Source: Candidatus Omnitrophota bacterium (GTDB lineage Bacteria > Omnitrophota > Gorgyraeia > Gygaellales > Profunditerraquicolaceae). From it: DNA of 37,769 nucleotides. Positions within the stretch are counted from its first letter, which is position 1; the number at the start of each line of letters is the position of its first letter. The stretch is from the NCBI GenBank assembly GCA_018825985.1, contig JAHKAP010000005.1:1-37769 (forward strand). The letters are read 5' to 3'. A program made the translations under genes and the position numbers. The notes under the pieces were generated by a model. That model did not search any database and was not told the origin of the DNA. It saw only the letters and a program-made list of their open reading frames with translations. This document shows positions 12,301 to 27,300 of this stretch, one piece after another.

Positions 12301-15300
12301 CTTGAGGTAGTTAAAGCAGAGGCCGTTCAGCTTGAAAATGCAAGACAGTCTTTGGTTAATGAAAAAAGCTTAAGAGATACCCGGGTTAATAGGCTGGAGC
12401 CGGAATCTTTTATTGCTTATCAAAAATTACCCCTGGAAATCAATGCCAGAGCCAACCGAATCCATAATTTAATCCAGGATATTACCCAGGCCAGGCTTAG
12501 GGTAAAGGTGACCAAGGATAGGGTTTTACATAAACAGCAGCAAAAGGATTTAATTAAAGATATCTGGACAGATAATATTAGCGGTAAACGCCTGACTGTC
12601 CTATTAAAGGAAGAAATAGAAGGCCTGTTCAATGATTTAAAAGATAACCCTCAGGAATTAGAACGGATAAGCGCGGATATATTAAGCAGGTATAAAGTGG
12701 CTCAGCAGGCTGTACAAGCCCCGCCAGCGGAGAATGATGCTTTAAATAGGATGTCGCAGGAAGCCAGGAATAACCATCAGGACCAGGGGTTAATAAACAG
12801 TATCGATAATCTTAAGGACCTGACTTATCAGGCTAAGTATCTACTTGATCAGTTGGATACAATAAGAAAACAAATGAGCCGCACCCTGGTTAGCGATGAT
12901 ATCTTGGGTAAACCGGTCTTAGAGACTAATTTTATTGAAACAGGAAGAAAGCTTTTAGCAATATTCGGTAAACTTGAAATAGGAAGGCGGGAGCTGGTAC
13001 ATAAATTAATGGCCCAGCCGGAATTCTTAAGCAAAATACTTCCGGATTTATTAGGTGACGAGCTGAAAGCTCAGTTAAAAACCCTGGAAAAAGAATTTAC
13101 AGTTAACCAGAGGAAAGAAACAGTATATTTATCTACTTTAATATTAGATAAGCTTACTTCTATAATTAAAGATCCGAGAATGGAAGAAGACATTATAGAA
13201 TTAAAGGCCACTATTTCAGGATTAGAATTAGCAATGGCTAACCTTGAGATAGCTAATAGATTAAAGATGAATGAATCCAAACAGATTTTTTCTTTTGAAA
13301 ACCAGAAGTCTTTGATCCAGTTTATTAATGAGGCTAAAAAAGTTCAGAAAGAAGTCAATAGGTTAGAAACTAAAGTTAAGAGCCTCTGGGATGTTATATT
13401 TAATAGGCTTTCCCATGAAACAAAAGAATATTTGGTAAATTCTATCCGGATAGTCACCGAAGGCGGCGTTGTTATTATTGATAAAACTTCAGGCGATTTA
13501 ATTAAAGCCTTACCGGGATCAAAGGAAGTAATCGGGGCATTGGCTGAAATTTCCAAGCTTACCCTCTCTCAGCAGAGTAAGATAATAGCTAATAACTTCA
13601 ATTATGAAGGCGAATACGATGGAAAAACGGTTACTAAGAAGGTGGAATTCGGCAAAGAAGCTAAAGAATTAAGAAGGGAATTTAAAAATTTAATGCGCTG
13701 GAAGAAACAGATTGAACGGGCCAAGATAGTTCTTGATGACTTAAGAAAAGGCCCGCCATATTCGCATCTGGAATGGATGGTTTCTTTAAGACCGGTAAAA
13801 TACGATAGTAATGGTAATTTAGTGGTTGAGAAGACCAATATTATCACCGGATTTAAGACCATAGACCTATATACCTATGATGAAGACAGGGATGATTATC
13901 TTATTTCCAGAAAAGACCCGGAATATCAGGAGACTACTTATTTTGATTATAGCAAGGCCCGCGAGGGAGAGTGGCCGGTAGCTATAGTAGATGATACCGG
14001 AAAAACCGGAGAAACCCGCACAGTTCAGATAGGTATTTCTGATAGCGGCAAGCCCATTTATAAGACTTTGGATAACGTAGTCAGGATATTTGAAGTAAAA
14101 GAAGTTGGCGATAAGCGCGTAGTAAAAGAAATCGATTTGCGCGGTGCACCGGTAAAAGAAAAGATCTTTGATAGCGAAGACAGAATTATTCAAGAGAAGA
14201 TAGGTGATAAGTTAAGCTTGATTATCCGCGACGTAAATGGCAGAGAGGTAAGGACCGATACCTACGCTTTTAACGAAGTGACCGGCAAGTTTGATATATT
14301 AAGAAAAGTCGGCCAGGTAATCGATGTGGATTATAAATTGAGAAAAGTTTATAAGAAAGTCAAAGATATTAAATCCAGAGGCGATGTATTCGCCAAATTG
14401 ATAAAAGATGGCAAATATACGGAAATGATAGCTGAATTGATAAAAGATGGTAAATATACGGAATTGATAGAGACGTATGATTTAGTGCGCGGAGATATGA
14501 TAGGGAAGATCGGTTATCAGACAGAAACTACCCTGAAATATAACAAAGCAGGAGTAATGATCCATTCTGATATCCAGGTTATAGGTGAGGATAAAACCAT
14601 AATTTCTGGAGATTTAAATCTAACCGGGATTAAGATATACCCGGATGGAAAAGTTATCCATACTTATCAAGAAAAAGACCACAGGACCGGCGCAACCAGG
14701 GAAAAAGTTTATGATCCGCAAAAGTCTTTCGATGAGCCGATAAGTGAAAGTATTACTTACGACGCTTATGAGAATCGTAAAATTGGTCCTGTTACCGCAG
14801 ATACGGATTTTGAACGCAATGTTTACGGTATCATAATCGGCGGTGGGACGAGGATACGGGGAGAAAAGGATTATTTCTTTAGGCCTTCTAATATAAAGAT
14901 GGCCCCGGCCGGCACATTATTAGATAGATCAATATTAGCTGTGGCCGGAATACCCGGGGAGAGGATAGTAATAGCTTACGATTCAAATGATTACTCTAAT
15001 AGCTTTGGGGTAGGTGATATTGCCCTGCCTTCGACTAAATATATTGATTTACGCAATGACTTTGGACAGCCGTTTATTGACCGGACCTTTAATGCCCAGA
15101 CTGGAGTATATAATTTTAAAGTAAATTTATTGAATAAAGAAGGTATTTTGTATTCCAGGTTGGAAATGGTTTCAAAGAATGAAGACGGCAAAGATGCCCA
15201 GCCGATTTATTTAATACTATTAGATAAGCAGAACGAAAATCTGACCTATAGCTATCGTTATATACCGGTCGGCAAGCGTATCGGCGAAAAAGAAGAAATA

Positions 15301-18300
15301 TTCACCTTTAACTTCGCCAGCCCGCATCAGGGCCCGGCTGAACGTGAATATTCTGACGGCCTTTATGATTATATTACCAATATAATATATGGAAAATATT
15401 GGCATGAGGCTTCATCTTTCAAAAAAGAATTCCGCAAGTTAATGCCAACCAGTACTCAGTTAGTTGAAGAGAAGAGCTCGGAGATCGAAGACACTATTGA
15501 TTACAGGCAGGTCAGGGATATCAATGGAAGAGCGTTTACCGAGACTAGCAAAAACAGGATTGTTTATCTGGATAATGGTAATTCAATAATGCCTAAAGAG
15601 ATGTTTAGAGAGATATACTGCAACGAACTCATCAGATTAAGATTAAGCGAAGATTCAAAAATCCTAAGTTTAATTTATTACAATGAATATGGCAGAGAGA
15701 TCAAAAGCAGCACATTTGATTTAGCAAAGCATCTTACCCGCGAAGATACGAACAAAAAAGAAATTGAAAAAGAAACAGAGAAGATACGCGCAGCAATAGT
15801 AGCTTCTAAAGAAGAAAAGTCATTTGCGTCATTGGAAAAGATAGAGAGCTTAATCGGGCAATCCAAGATATTTCCTGTAAAAGAAATTAAAAATCAATAT
15901 CCTGGAGAAGATAATATCAATGGGGTAGCCAAGAATCCGCATCTGCCTACTATGCCGGACCAATATTGGGTTAAGAAAGAAGAAACATTAAGAAGCGCTT
16001 ATACCCGAGGCATATTGTATAAGAACACCCAGTGGTTAGATAAATTCAGTAATGTGATAGTAGATATTAGAGACGCCCAGGGCAAGTCTTTAAATAAGAA
16101 TAAGGATAATGACCGGGCATACTGGCTTTATTCGTACCAGACTCCAGGTTTAAAAGAATTTAATGTTATTTCAGCCTGGCAGTCTGTTAAGTTTACCTCG
16201 CTAAAAGATAAGTTAAATCTCTCAGGTTATGAATTTCTCTATTTCTATCTTGTTGAGCCTGTATCTGAAGAAGGGGCTGATTATTACCTGGCAATCAGGG
16301 ATAAAAATAATAGATTGGTTAAGATCAATAAAAATGATTTCTGGAAGCCGTCTTTGAGTAATCCGGATTATTATCCTGATAAAAGAGATGCGGATATGGC
16401 AACCCGCACCGTAATCCCGTTTGATGATACTAAGTATAATTTCGTTAGATTTATTTCTCTTAAGACTCTCGCTGAAAAAGGAATTGATATTAAAAATCTT
16501 AAAGATATCCATATCCAGTTTAAAACTGATAAAGCAGGCACCCGGATTTATATCAGTGAAATGGGCGTTTTAGGTGATGGTACAGCTAAGGCAGAAGATC
16601 AAAGAGGTATATCTGGCTGGATAAGCACTAATTGGGCTAGTATAAAAGCCTGGTTTAACGGTATATGGTTTGAACCTGCTCCGGAAGCAAAAATCATTGA
16701 GCAAAATATGACTTTGAAGAGTGTTATCGGCAAATATTTTAATGAGGATAACAAAGACGTTAAGATTAATTCTAATCTTGATATAGGCCGGGTAACTTCA
16801 GACAGTCGGGGTAATACCTATGTATTTGGAATGGAGGGCGGTGGTGAATCGGTAAGGGTCTTTGGCCCGAACAAGAGGATGTGGATGAAGAAATCAATTT
16901 ATAAATTTACTAATGAGAACGGTGTAGAGGTGGATTCTATAGTCAGGACTTATTATGATGTGGATGGGATGACTCCCATAGTAATGATTAATTTTGAGTC
17001 AGGGACAAGCCATACTATTCAATCCTTAACCGAGGTGAACGATGATAAAGACGGATATGTATTGGTTGACTTGTTCATGATAGACCCGGTTAACGGGCAT
17101 AAGACCGTAACCAGGTATAAGGCTAATTCAATCAAACCTGATCCGTTATGGAAAATAATCGGTGACCTTACGCTTTTACCTTACCTGCAGGAAGCGGATT
17201 TAATGGATTTAATCCGCAATAAAATTGAGAATAGAAGGTTTAATAATATTTTCAATACGCTAGCCAGGAAACTATTTGCTGGCGAGCCTAAACATATAAT
17301 TCAGCAGAAAATACCCGAATACCCTAAGATGAAAGTCAAAGAACGCCAGGCGATTTTTGATAGTTTCATCAATGTGCCTTATCACTCCTTGGACCGGGAA
17401 GTAAAAATCAGCTGGGACAAAGATTACGATATTGCCAAAGTCCTTACCCCGGCTGAAATAAATAATATGATTAAGGCCCAGGCTGAAAGAATCAAACTTT
17501 GGCATAAGCGCTATGCGGAAGGCAAAGTTTTAAAAACCAGACCCGGGGCTATGGAAGAGCACATAGATACAACCTTTGAGATGGGCATGTTACTTCCTCA
17601 GTTAGCTTTAACCGGGCATAAGGAGATGGCTAATAATCTGGCGTATTTCTTTAATGATGTAAAGAAAGACACCAATGGTTTATTCTACAACCACTATAAG
17701 AAAGATGGTAAGCCTATGAATTATGACCCCATGACCCAAGAGACCGGAAATATTAAGCATTTTGTGCGCACCGGACCAAATGCATTCTTAATAATGGGTT
17801 CGGTTAACTATTTTCTGATCAACGGCGATAAAATATTTTTACCCATCGCTTTTAATCTCCTGGATAATATGATCGAGAGCATCCAGCATAAAGAAACCGG
17901 AGGTTTTGTTTTGGGACCATTCTGGTATTCTAAACAAGTTTATTCTATCGAAGAAAATATTGATATGGCGGCTGTATTTAAATTTATTAATGAACACGAA
18001 GTTACGGAATGGTTTAAAAAATACTATGGCGAGGAGAAGTTCAATAAAAAATATAAGGGTTACAATGAGTCTAAGGATAAGCTTCGTAAGTTTATGGCCC
18101 AAAATGCTTTTGTCAAAGTTAAGAATAGTTTCCTTAAAGAAGAAAATCCCGATAAAAAATACGAATATCTCATTAAAAGAGGGGTATTTAAATTGGATAA
18201 AAATGGTAATCATGAGCCAGTTTTAGTTTCTGATCTTAATTATGCCGCTGATCCGTTTTTCTGGGGCATCAGCACATATTCAATTGAAGATATCCAGAAA

Positions 18301-21300
18301 TTCGGAATGAACCCGGATGCCTTATTTAATAAGGGCTTAGCCTTATTTGCTGTTGAAATAGAGATAGAAATTACAAATGATATGGCTGTGAAAACTGGTT
18401 TAAGCAAAGGCAAACTTAGAATTAAAGGTATAGATTTTAACCAGGCTATTGCTAGGGATGAAGGGGATGTTATATTCCCTGAACAGACTTATTACATGAT
18501 TAACGCGGCCAGAAAATTACTGGCTTATCATCAGCATCAGGCTGCTAATGAGGCTATTAACCCTGAGGTTAAAAAGAAGGTTAAAGATGATTTTGCCTTG
18601 GCGCATAAAGGAAAATATACCGAACCGGTTGAATATTACAGGAATGTTATTGAACAGTATTTTAATGATATGCAGAAATTAAAGAAATTATTTAAACCTA
18701 ATGTCAGAAAAAATGGTGAGAAGGATAACGAGATTCATGATGGCCTCTTGCCTTATGCTATAGCGGTGAAAGACGGAAAGATCATTACTGAAAATATAGC
18801 TACCGGACATTCATTTATGTCTCCTTATTCCAAAAATAGGGGGACTAATGAATACCGGGCTTTAATTATTGGAATAAACGAATTTTATGCCAGGGTAGGA
18901 TTCACGCCTAACCAGCCGTACGGAGGAGATAAATTCGAGAGATTAATTACAAAAAAGAACATTGCTATACCGGTTTCCAATATTGCCACAGATAGAAATA
19001 ATCCTGCTAATACAAATTTAATCCTGAATTCAGATACTCAGGGTGTTCAAAAGGGCCAGGCAGGCATGCCTATCAACTCGCTGATCTGGCTGGTCTCAGT
19101 ATTATCCGTAATTATTATCGGGGCTTTATTTCTTGGATGGCGCAAGATAATGAAAGGTAATCCGGTACAGCCGAGAGAAGACCTTTATCAATATCCCAAC
19201 CAAGCCAGCATGGATCGGGTCAAGAATATATATCAAGAAATGGGCATATCGGACCAGTTCTCAGGAGAAGAGCATCTTATTACCGCTGCTAAGATTTGGG
19301 CAAATGCTTTAGATGAAGGATTGATCAGCGAAGAGGCGATCAAATCTGAAATAGGCATAATCTTGCGTGATTATAAGGATGAAATAGAAAAATCCGGCAG
19401 AAAGAGCTTATTGACCCAGAAATTGCTCCTGGATGCCGCAGGGAGATCGTCCTTTGAACATAAAATAGCTGAATTGATCTCTAAAATTCCTTTAGGGCAG
19501 GAGACGCAGGAAATCAAGGACTTAAAAGATAGGATACTGATCCGCATTATGGAAAATCTGGTAATCAGCGATAAGATAATCCCGACCAGAAACCACGTGG
19601 TAGATATAACCCTTAATCAGATCGTTTGGGAAGAGGCTCAGTCATTCCAGGCTTGTAAAGAATACTTAAGAACCGGGAATAAGGGTGACGGATACCAAAG
19701 GGAGATCGGCGTTGAATATCCGTTCATCCAGTGGTTGGTTGGTAGATTAAAAGCTGAGATCGATAAATCTGACGAAGCAGTATCTCAGGAATGGGTTAAT
19801 ATTAAATCCGAAATCAAAAAATGGCAGATGTTTACTGATTTACTAATGTATCTTATGAACTTATTTATTACTAATAAAGTTAAATTTGAAGAAGGCGCTG
19901 ATGGTCTTTTGATATTAAAGAGTACAGAAGGCAAAGGGGAGTATGCCTGGGAAAATGTATTTAATGGCGGTATTGATGGAAAAATAGCTTTATATATAAA
20001 TGATCCAAAAGTCCAAAAAGAAATTCTGGATTTGTTAAAGGATAAAGAGGTAAAAAATAACTTAAAATACCTTTTTGGAGAAAATTCTGGGACAGGAAAA
20101 GGTAAAAGGTTATGGATAGCTAATTCATCTAAATTCCAACCGGATGAAGCGATAACTTATTATTTCCGTAATATTAGTGAAATAAATGGGGGAAAGAAAT
20201 CCGCCAGTCCGATAGACCGGGAAGATAGAAAGGCAGAAAATAATAAGCCAAACTTCAAGGATTACTTGGAATTCAGCGCTGGATTAATTAAGTCTAAGAC
20301 TAATTTTATAGGGATTTGGGCTGCCCAATGGCTGCCTTTGTTATGGGCAACAGGGATACTGACTTGTTTAATTAACTTTGGTCTTGACGCATTTTTTAAT
20401 ATGGCACATGCTTTAAGTTTTGGTAATGTTATGTTGTACATAACCGCGGGTAGCTTTATTATTATGCTGGTATTCAACCGGGTATTTAAACTTGATGTAT
20501 TCCAGGGTATAAAGAATTTCTGGACCAGGGGTATGGATACTGCTCAGGTGCGCACTGCCAAGAAAGTCGGATTAATTATTTTAACTATGTATTTGGCTTG
20601 GAATGTTATTTTATTGACCATGCTTAATGCTTATTTTATGGTGTTATTCAGTAAAATATTCGTGTCGGATGTCGGATTTGTAACTATCTCAACAGTAATA
20701 GCCGGGTTAATTTTATATCTATCTAATAAATTATCTCATAAAAAAGATGCGTCAACTGATTTAGCTAATAAAGCAGACAAAGGGAATAAAGAAACTAAAT
20801 CCATGATATCCAAAATATCCACCATTGCCGTGTTATTGCTTATTGGCACGGGCTATTTATATGTATTAGAATGGCTGTTTCTTCCTCTCTTCGGCGATAT
20901 TAATCTGGGAATATTCTATTTATCATTAGTTTTGTTTAATTCTCCGGTTCTTTTAGGGTTATATAAATTGGCCAACCGTATCTGGGATGGGCGCATAGTT
21001 ATTAGTAGAAACATGTTGCCAAAAATGACCAAAGGAATTATTTTGACATTAGCTGTACCTTTGGCTGCTATTATAGGTAATCATTTCGGGATAGTGACCG
21101 ATAATGTTGTATTTCTATTCAAGGCAATTGTAAGTGCTATATTTTTATTCCCCAACATTATCCTGGCTAAATGGCCTATCAGATACACTGTTGAGGCGAT
21201 CTATGTTTTAGGTGTCCATTTAAAGAGCCGCTTTATGTCCTTTATAAATAAAGGTGAAGCTAAAAAAGAGCTACCTCCTCCTGTTTGGTTGCCCGGTTTA

Positions 21301-24300
21301 AATATTTATATACCGCTTTATGAAGAGCCAATTTATTTGTCAAGCAGTGAATTTATGGATGATAATCCCTTGGTGGCAGCTTATAATCTGCTTAGCTATA
21401 GACCGAAGAAACTCCAGGAATTACTTAATAAAGTGGAGGTCGATAATGAGAACGATTTTAAAAATAAACCTGAATTAGCATGGCTGCGCGATAAGATCAT
21501 TACCGCAGCTAAAAAAGAAGGCTTATCAGCTTCAAACTGGGATTATTTAAGGTTCTGTTACCGCAAAGAATATAGAGAATTATTGATTAATTTAATCAAT
21601 GGTGGATTAATCTTTAAGGATAAAACCCTGTCTGATTTAGAATTGAAATCAAAATATAATGGCACTTTACAGCAAGTAGTTAAAGATTTGTTAGATGAAA
21701 ATAAATTCCAGGAAGTAAATAGTCTAATGGATGATTTAATCGTTACTTTGGTTAATACCTCAGATAAAGAAGATGCCAAGATAGCATTAGATAAGAAGGA
21801 ATTTAATGTCTTGCGAAAGCAGGATAATAACCCGGCTATTAAAGAACTGATTAAATTTGCTAATGAGTATGAGGTTACTATAGCTCCGACAATTGAAGCT
21901 GCAGTCAGGGTAAAGGATGCTTTGACAGAATATATGGCAGAGTATTTTGGTTTGGATTCTAATAATCAATTTATCCAAGATCAAGTAAGGCGAAAGCTTA
22001 ATATACTCGTAGTGTCTAATTTCAATCCAGGTTCCACGAATATAATAGGTTTAGAAAAGATAAAGCAAGCCCAGGCTCTTTGTGATGATAATGGCATTCA
22101 GTTTTACCGTGATGATACCACCAAGAGGAATAAAGCAGCGTCTCAAGCAGCTGTTGCGGCAAGAGGGCTGTTGCTTCCAATCTGGGTTAATTTTGATAAA
22201 GGGACTAGGATTGATAAAACCAATGCCAGAGGGTTTTTACGAATCATGGCTGAATTTATGAATCAGGATGTCTCCGTAGTATTTCCCAGAAGAGATATCG
22301 CTTCCTGGAAATATAGTCCTCATGCAGATGTCTCCCGTTTAGGGGAGATGATTTTCGGCGGAGTTGTCTTACAGTCGGAGATAAATGTTGCCCGGCCCGG
22401 CCATTATGGCTGGGGTTGTTTTATGCGTTCCGAGCCTACCATCAAATCTTCAGCTATGAGAAGGACGATTATCTCTGAAGACTTGATCATGGCTTTGATG
22501 GCTCAATTATCCGAAGCCCAATATGGTGGAGGAGAGGGAAGATACATTGAGGATGTGTTGTTTTTGAAACAGCGCGAAGTAGTTCCTGCCCAGGATGCTA
22601 ATGCAAAAGAAAGGTGGGCAGGTGGTTGGATAGGATTATTGAACACCAAATTTGTCCAGGACTGGGTATTCTCTAAATATTTCTCTTGGGCTGAAAAAGA
22701 CGCTCGTTTAGACAGGGGTAATTTCTACCCCAGGAAGATCCTGGGTATTTTTATAGCGTCTATTTTCCCGCTGGTTGCTTTACTTGGTTACAGCCCTTAT
22801 GTAGCTTTACCTTTTGCTGTGGTTTTTGCTTTGATCGGAAATTTTTTACCTCAGGCAATTAATATGCTGGCCTGGTCAGGCATGATCAAATGGGTAGGGT
22901 TATGGGAAGGGACAGGAAGATTTATTTTTAAGATATTCCCGAGGGCTGCGGTATATTATACTGGTCTGATTATGACCTATACCCGTTCTGCCTGGGATAA
23001 AATGCTGCACGGCGTCAGCACTGTATTTTCAACCAGCCCAGGAGAATCAATACGCCACTCCCTTACCTTCTTTAATAATATGCCCTGGGCCAAGGATTTT
23101 AATTTATTCTCCAAAAAGAATTGGAGGGGAAGAACAATTTTTGCCGTAGTCTCGGTTATGGCGATCGAGATAGCCATGCTTTCGTATAATATGAATATTA
23201 ATTCATTTTTATCCAGCGTCGCTGGTTTGGCAGTGGCTTTCGGTTCGTTTTTCATGGCGATATTATTTAATGCCCCCTTTGGTTTAACCCAAAGCAAGGC
23301 ATTAGATAAGTTATCTTGGTGGGTTGGAGGCATAATGGGGTTATTTATAAGCACGCTTTTATCGATTCAAATGATAATAAATATACCCCTGCCTTTGTTT
23401 GAGAACATAACCAATCTTGGGTCTTGGGCATATTATAGCCTGGTAGGAGTCATCACTTATGTTTTTGGTTTTCAACTCAAAGGATTAAGAGAGAAGCTAG
23501 GATATCCCGGGAATATGAAGGCGTTAAGATTAATTTCTAATGCCAGCAGGGGTTTCTGGTTAGGCCTAGCTCTGTCCTTGAGCGTATATCTTATTCCTTT
23601 GCCTTCAACATTATATAGCACAGGCGTGCATCAAATTGATTGGCCATTGGTAGCTAATATTACTTTAGGAATAATCAGCCTTGGTGCACTATTAACTCAA
23701 TTCAAAAACTGGATAGAGAAGAATAACTTAGTAAAAATAATTTCTATTATAACCTCTATAGTTATCGGTACTTATCTGTTTACTGTATTCACCGGGCCAT
23801 TTATCTCATTCTTATCTATTCAGGCGGGATTATCGATCTATAAGTTATTAACAATAACCGGATTGGCATTATTCACCATCTTTAGGATGATGTATATTCA
23901 TGATGAATTCAAAGCCACAGTTCAGAGGTGGAATGAATTAAGCAGAGAAGCTGAAAGAATTGTTAAAGCTCAGCCTTCAGCCCAATTTATCACCAATCCT
24001 GATTTACGTGATCTGCAGGATGCTTTGAGTAAACTGGATTTTGCCATTAATGATAAGGCTTACATATTAATGAGAAGAGCTTTAAAAAATGCTGAAGATG
24101 CTTATGTTAAATTGACATCATCCCCTATTAAGCCAGGCATGCCGGTTTCCAGCAGTCCTATCCTGATTTCAAATAGGTTTGAAAAATCAGTTTTATCCAG
24201 GAATCACTTTAGCTCTTTAAGAACCACTGGAGCTTTAATAAGGACTGAAGGCATATCCCAGAAAGTATTCAATGAAATAACCGGCATAGAAGCCCGCCGC

Positions 24301-27300
24301 GCCCAGGCTCCTCCGGCAATAACATCATCTCCTATCACCATCCCCGTCAAATCCTACATAAATGATGCCTCTTGGCTTGAGGATACCACAAGAATCCTCA
24401 AAAGCCTGGTATCAGAGCATGGCGAGAATATCTTTAAGGTCCTAGATTACCTAAACGAACACGCCCAGGCAGGCGCGCTCACCAGCCTTGAAGGCACTAC
24501 AGCCTATAATGAAATCATAAGAGAATACCCCAGCGAATCCCAGAAGTCCGCTTACAGAGAGTCTGTAAACAGGGGTGAATGGGCTCGGCTTATCCCTGCC
24601 GGAGGAGATGCTACTAGGCTTGGGTTAGGTATTGCTAAGATACTCTTAGATTTGAAAGGCCTCCTTAGTGAAGAATCTGCAACAGACATTGAAAAAGCCA
24701 TTGAAAAAGCATTAAGCAAAGACGAAATCACACCCCGCCAGATTGAAGAGATAAATGCCCTTAAAGCGGAAAGGGATAATTTAAAGAATATTTCTATATT
24801 GGGCCGGATATTGATCCAGGAATCCAGGATGTTCCCCAAAGATATCCTGAAGAAACAAACCTATATCTTCTGCTGTTCTTCAGGCGATGAGAATAATATA
24901 GCTGAAGAGTTAAAGAGATACTATGATAATTCCGAATATGGTTTTGAAAAGGAATGTTTCGTGCTCCAACCTCAAGGAAAGAACCAGATGTTTTCCGTTA
25001 AAGGAAGTGAGCTTTACATCAAAGAAGGCATGTTAAAAGCCGGCGGTAACGGCGTTCCTTTGATTGAGGCTTCTTTAAGAGGCAAAGGCTATATTATCTC
25101 CAAGGACGGTACTTTAGAGAAATTAGAAATATCTTCACTTGAATATGCCAAGTCCAGAGGTGTTAAGTATATACTTCAAGGCACAATCGGAGACCTAAGG
25201 GCCTGGGGGAAGGATCCGCGCAATGACAGGTTCGTCTCCAGGGTGTTTGATAAGCTGGCGAAAGGCGAGATATCCGCAGCAGCCGAATACGTCAAACAGA
25301 ACCCGGATTTGCCTCAAAAAGGCGGGACAGTGCTATATAATCCCCTAACCCGGGAATTAGTCTTTGTTGAAAAGCTTGCTATGGGTAGGCTGCTTCAGAA
25401 GGACGAGCAAGGGAAAGAAAAGATTAACTTCCTGCTCCAGCCTTTGGCTACTTTTAACCACTTATTCACCCTGGATGCTTTCCATGCGATCCGGGATAAT
25501 AATATACCGTTATATATCAGGAGCGAGAAAGATAAAGACGGGAATAACGTGTTTTTTACCGAGCTTGTCGGCGGCGACATCCTGACCATGCTACAGGCAA
25601 TGGGTTATAATATCGTCCATGTTGAACGTCCCATCCAGATAAAAGAACTTAAAGGCACTGCTTCTTTGATACCCACAATCAAAATTGCCCTTGAGCAGGA
25701 TAATGATAGGGGGTCCAGCTCGCCGGTGGGGGCGGTGGTGCGCATGTACAGCCAGGAGAGCCGGGGATATGCTGGCAGTCCGGTGGTTTGGAAAAGGGTC
25801 AAAGGGATTTTGTTTGATATGGACAAGACTCTTTATGACAGCTTCATGCTTCAGAAGGCTTATCGGGACGCCAGAGTTAAGTTTATTGCTTTAAGTAAAG
25901 GCTTATCAGGGACTAGCGCAGAGAAAGAATTTGACCGGGCCAGGGAGATATTATCGCAAGAGACCAAAAGATATGTGCCTAATTCTCAGATTATTCTTGC
26001 CTTGGGGCTTAATTTAGAAGACTGGGAAGAATTTAATATAAAGGAGGTTAATCCCAGGGATTATCTTGTTTCCGATAAGCGTTTGCAGGAGGTCCTATTA
26101 TTTCTTTCTAGGTCATACAAACTGGCTGTGTTGACTAATAACAGTGGAGTTCAAAGTCAGAGGACACTACAGGCTTTGGGAATAAGCGGTTTCTTTAATG
26201 TTAAGCTCAGCCGTTCTGATACCGGCACCTTTAAGCCTAATTTAAAAGCATTCTTAAAAGTTGCGGAGGAATTAGCATTATCTCCGGGGGATATCCTTTC
26301 AATAGGTGACAGGCAAGATATGGATATCTTACCTGCTATCCATATAGGCATGCAGGGTCTTCTCATTCGTTCTTTAGAAGATATCTACTCGCTTCCTAAT
26401 AGAATTGATTCTGATTCCAGTAGTCCGGTGGCTCCAGGTATTAAAGCCGGCCGTTTGAGTTTAGGTATTAGAGCCAGCAATACAAAGTTTGAGTTGGGGC
26501 TGGTTAATGATAATGGCAAGGTGGTAACTAATACTCCTGCGGAATACTGGATGGACTATATCGGAAAGGCCTATCCGGAGACTAACAGGGGGGTTATTGA
26601 TACGCTTAAGGTAAAGATCAGTGAGTTTCTCGAGTCGAGCGGTTTAAGCATCGCAGATGTTAGAAGGATATACGTTGCCTGGGGAGGGCCGGTAGATTAC
26701 GCAGAGGGATTGGTTACTTCTACTTTCCTGCCCGGTTTCAATAGGTATCCTTTAAGGAAAGAGTTAAGGGAGGCTTTTGGTAAGGATAATGTGATATTTG
26801 TTGATCATGATGTTGTTTCTCATCTGATCGGTGAAATGTATTCTAAAAAAGGCGTGTTATATGACCGTAGCGATGGGATGCTGATCAATATTGGTACCGG
26901 AATAGGCGGGGCTGTTTTAAGGGGTGGCAGAGTATTGAGGATATTGCCATATAACTATAAAGGTAAGCAAGGCGAGATTATTTGCGGCCTACAATTAGGC
27001 CGTTTTATGATTTTTAACGCAGAGGGAAAAGTAGATTTCAGGCCTACAAAAGACGGTGATTTTGCTCTTGTGCAGAAAGACGAAATGCGCGCTACAGAGA
27101 TTTTGGGCGGCCCTGCTTCTGCGCGGCGGGCTGTAGAAAAACAGGTTTTAACTTTATCTGACGATGCTAAGCTGGACATATTGGGGAAGCGGGATAATAT
27201 CATCGTAAGACAAGAGGAGTACATTTTAGACAGGATTAATAGGCTTAGTTCAATGGGGGATGCAAAAGCCGTCCATTTTATTCGGGAAAACGGGCTTTAT

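Noticed and set aside
13441-15950. RHS/YD-repeat toxin
   Set aside because: The turns are reminiscent, but the canonical YD repeat and the conserved core end are absent and no toxin tip follows.
17906-18226. 106-codon plus-strand frame inside the toroid domain
   Set aside because: No ribosome-binding site, basic low-quality product; the giant frame has recognisable toroid sequence here.
20938-20949. Asn-Ser-Pro-Val as another linker motif
   Set aside because: It lies inside a hydrophobic segment of the glycosyltransferase module, lacks the Ser run and does not mark a boundary.
25685-25894. Plus-strand frame over the UDPGP/HAD joint (and 25364-25585)
   Set aside because: Arg/Trp/Cys-rich products without start signals; the giant frame carries SSSPV and HAD motif I here.
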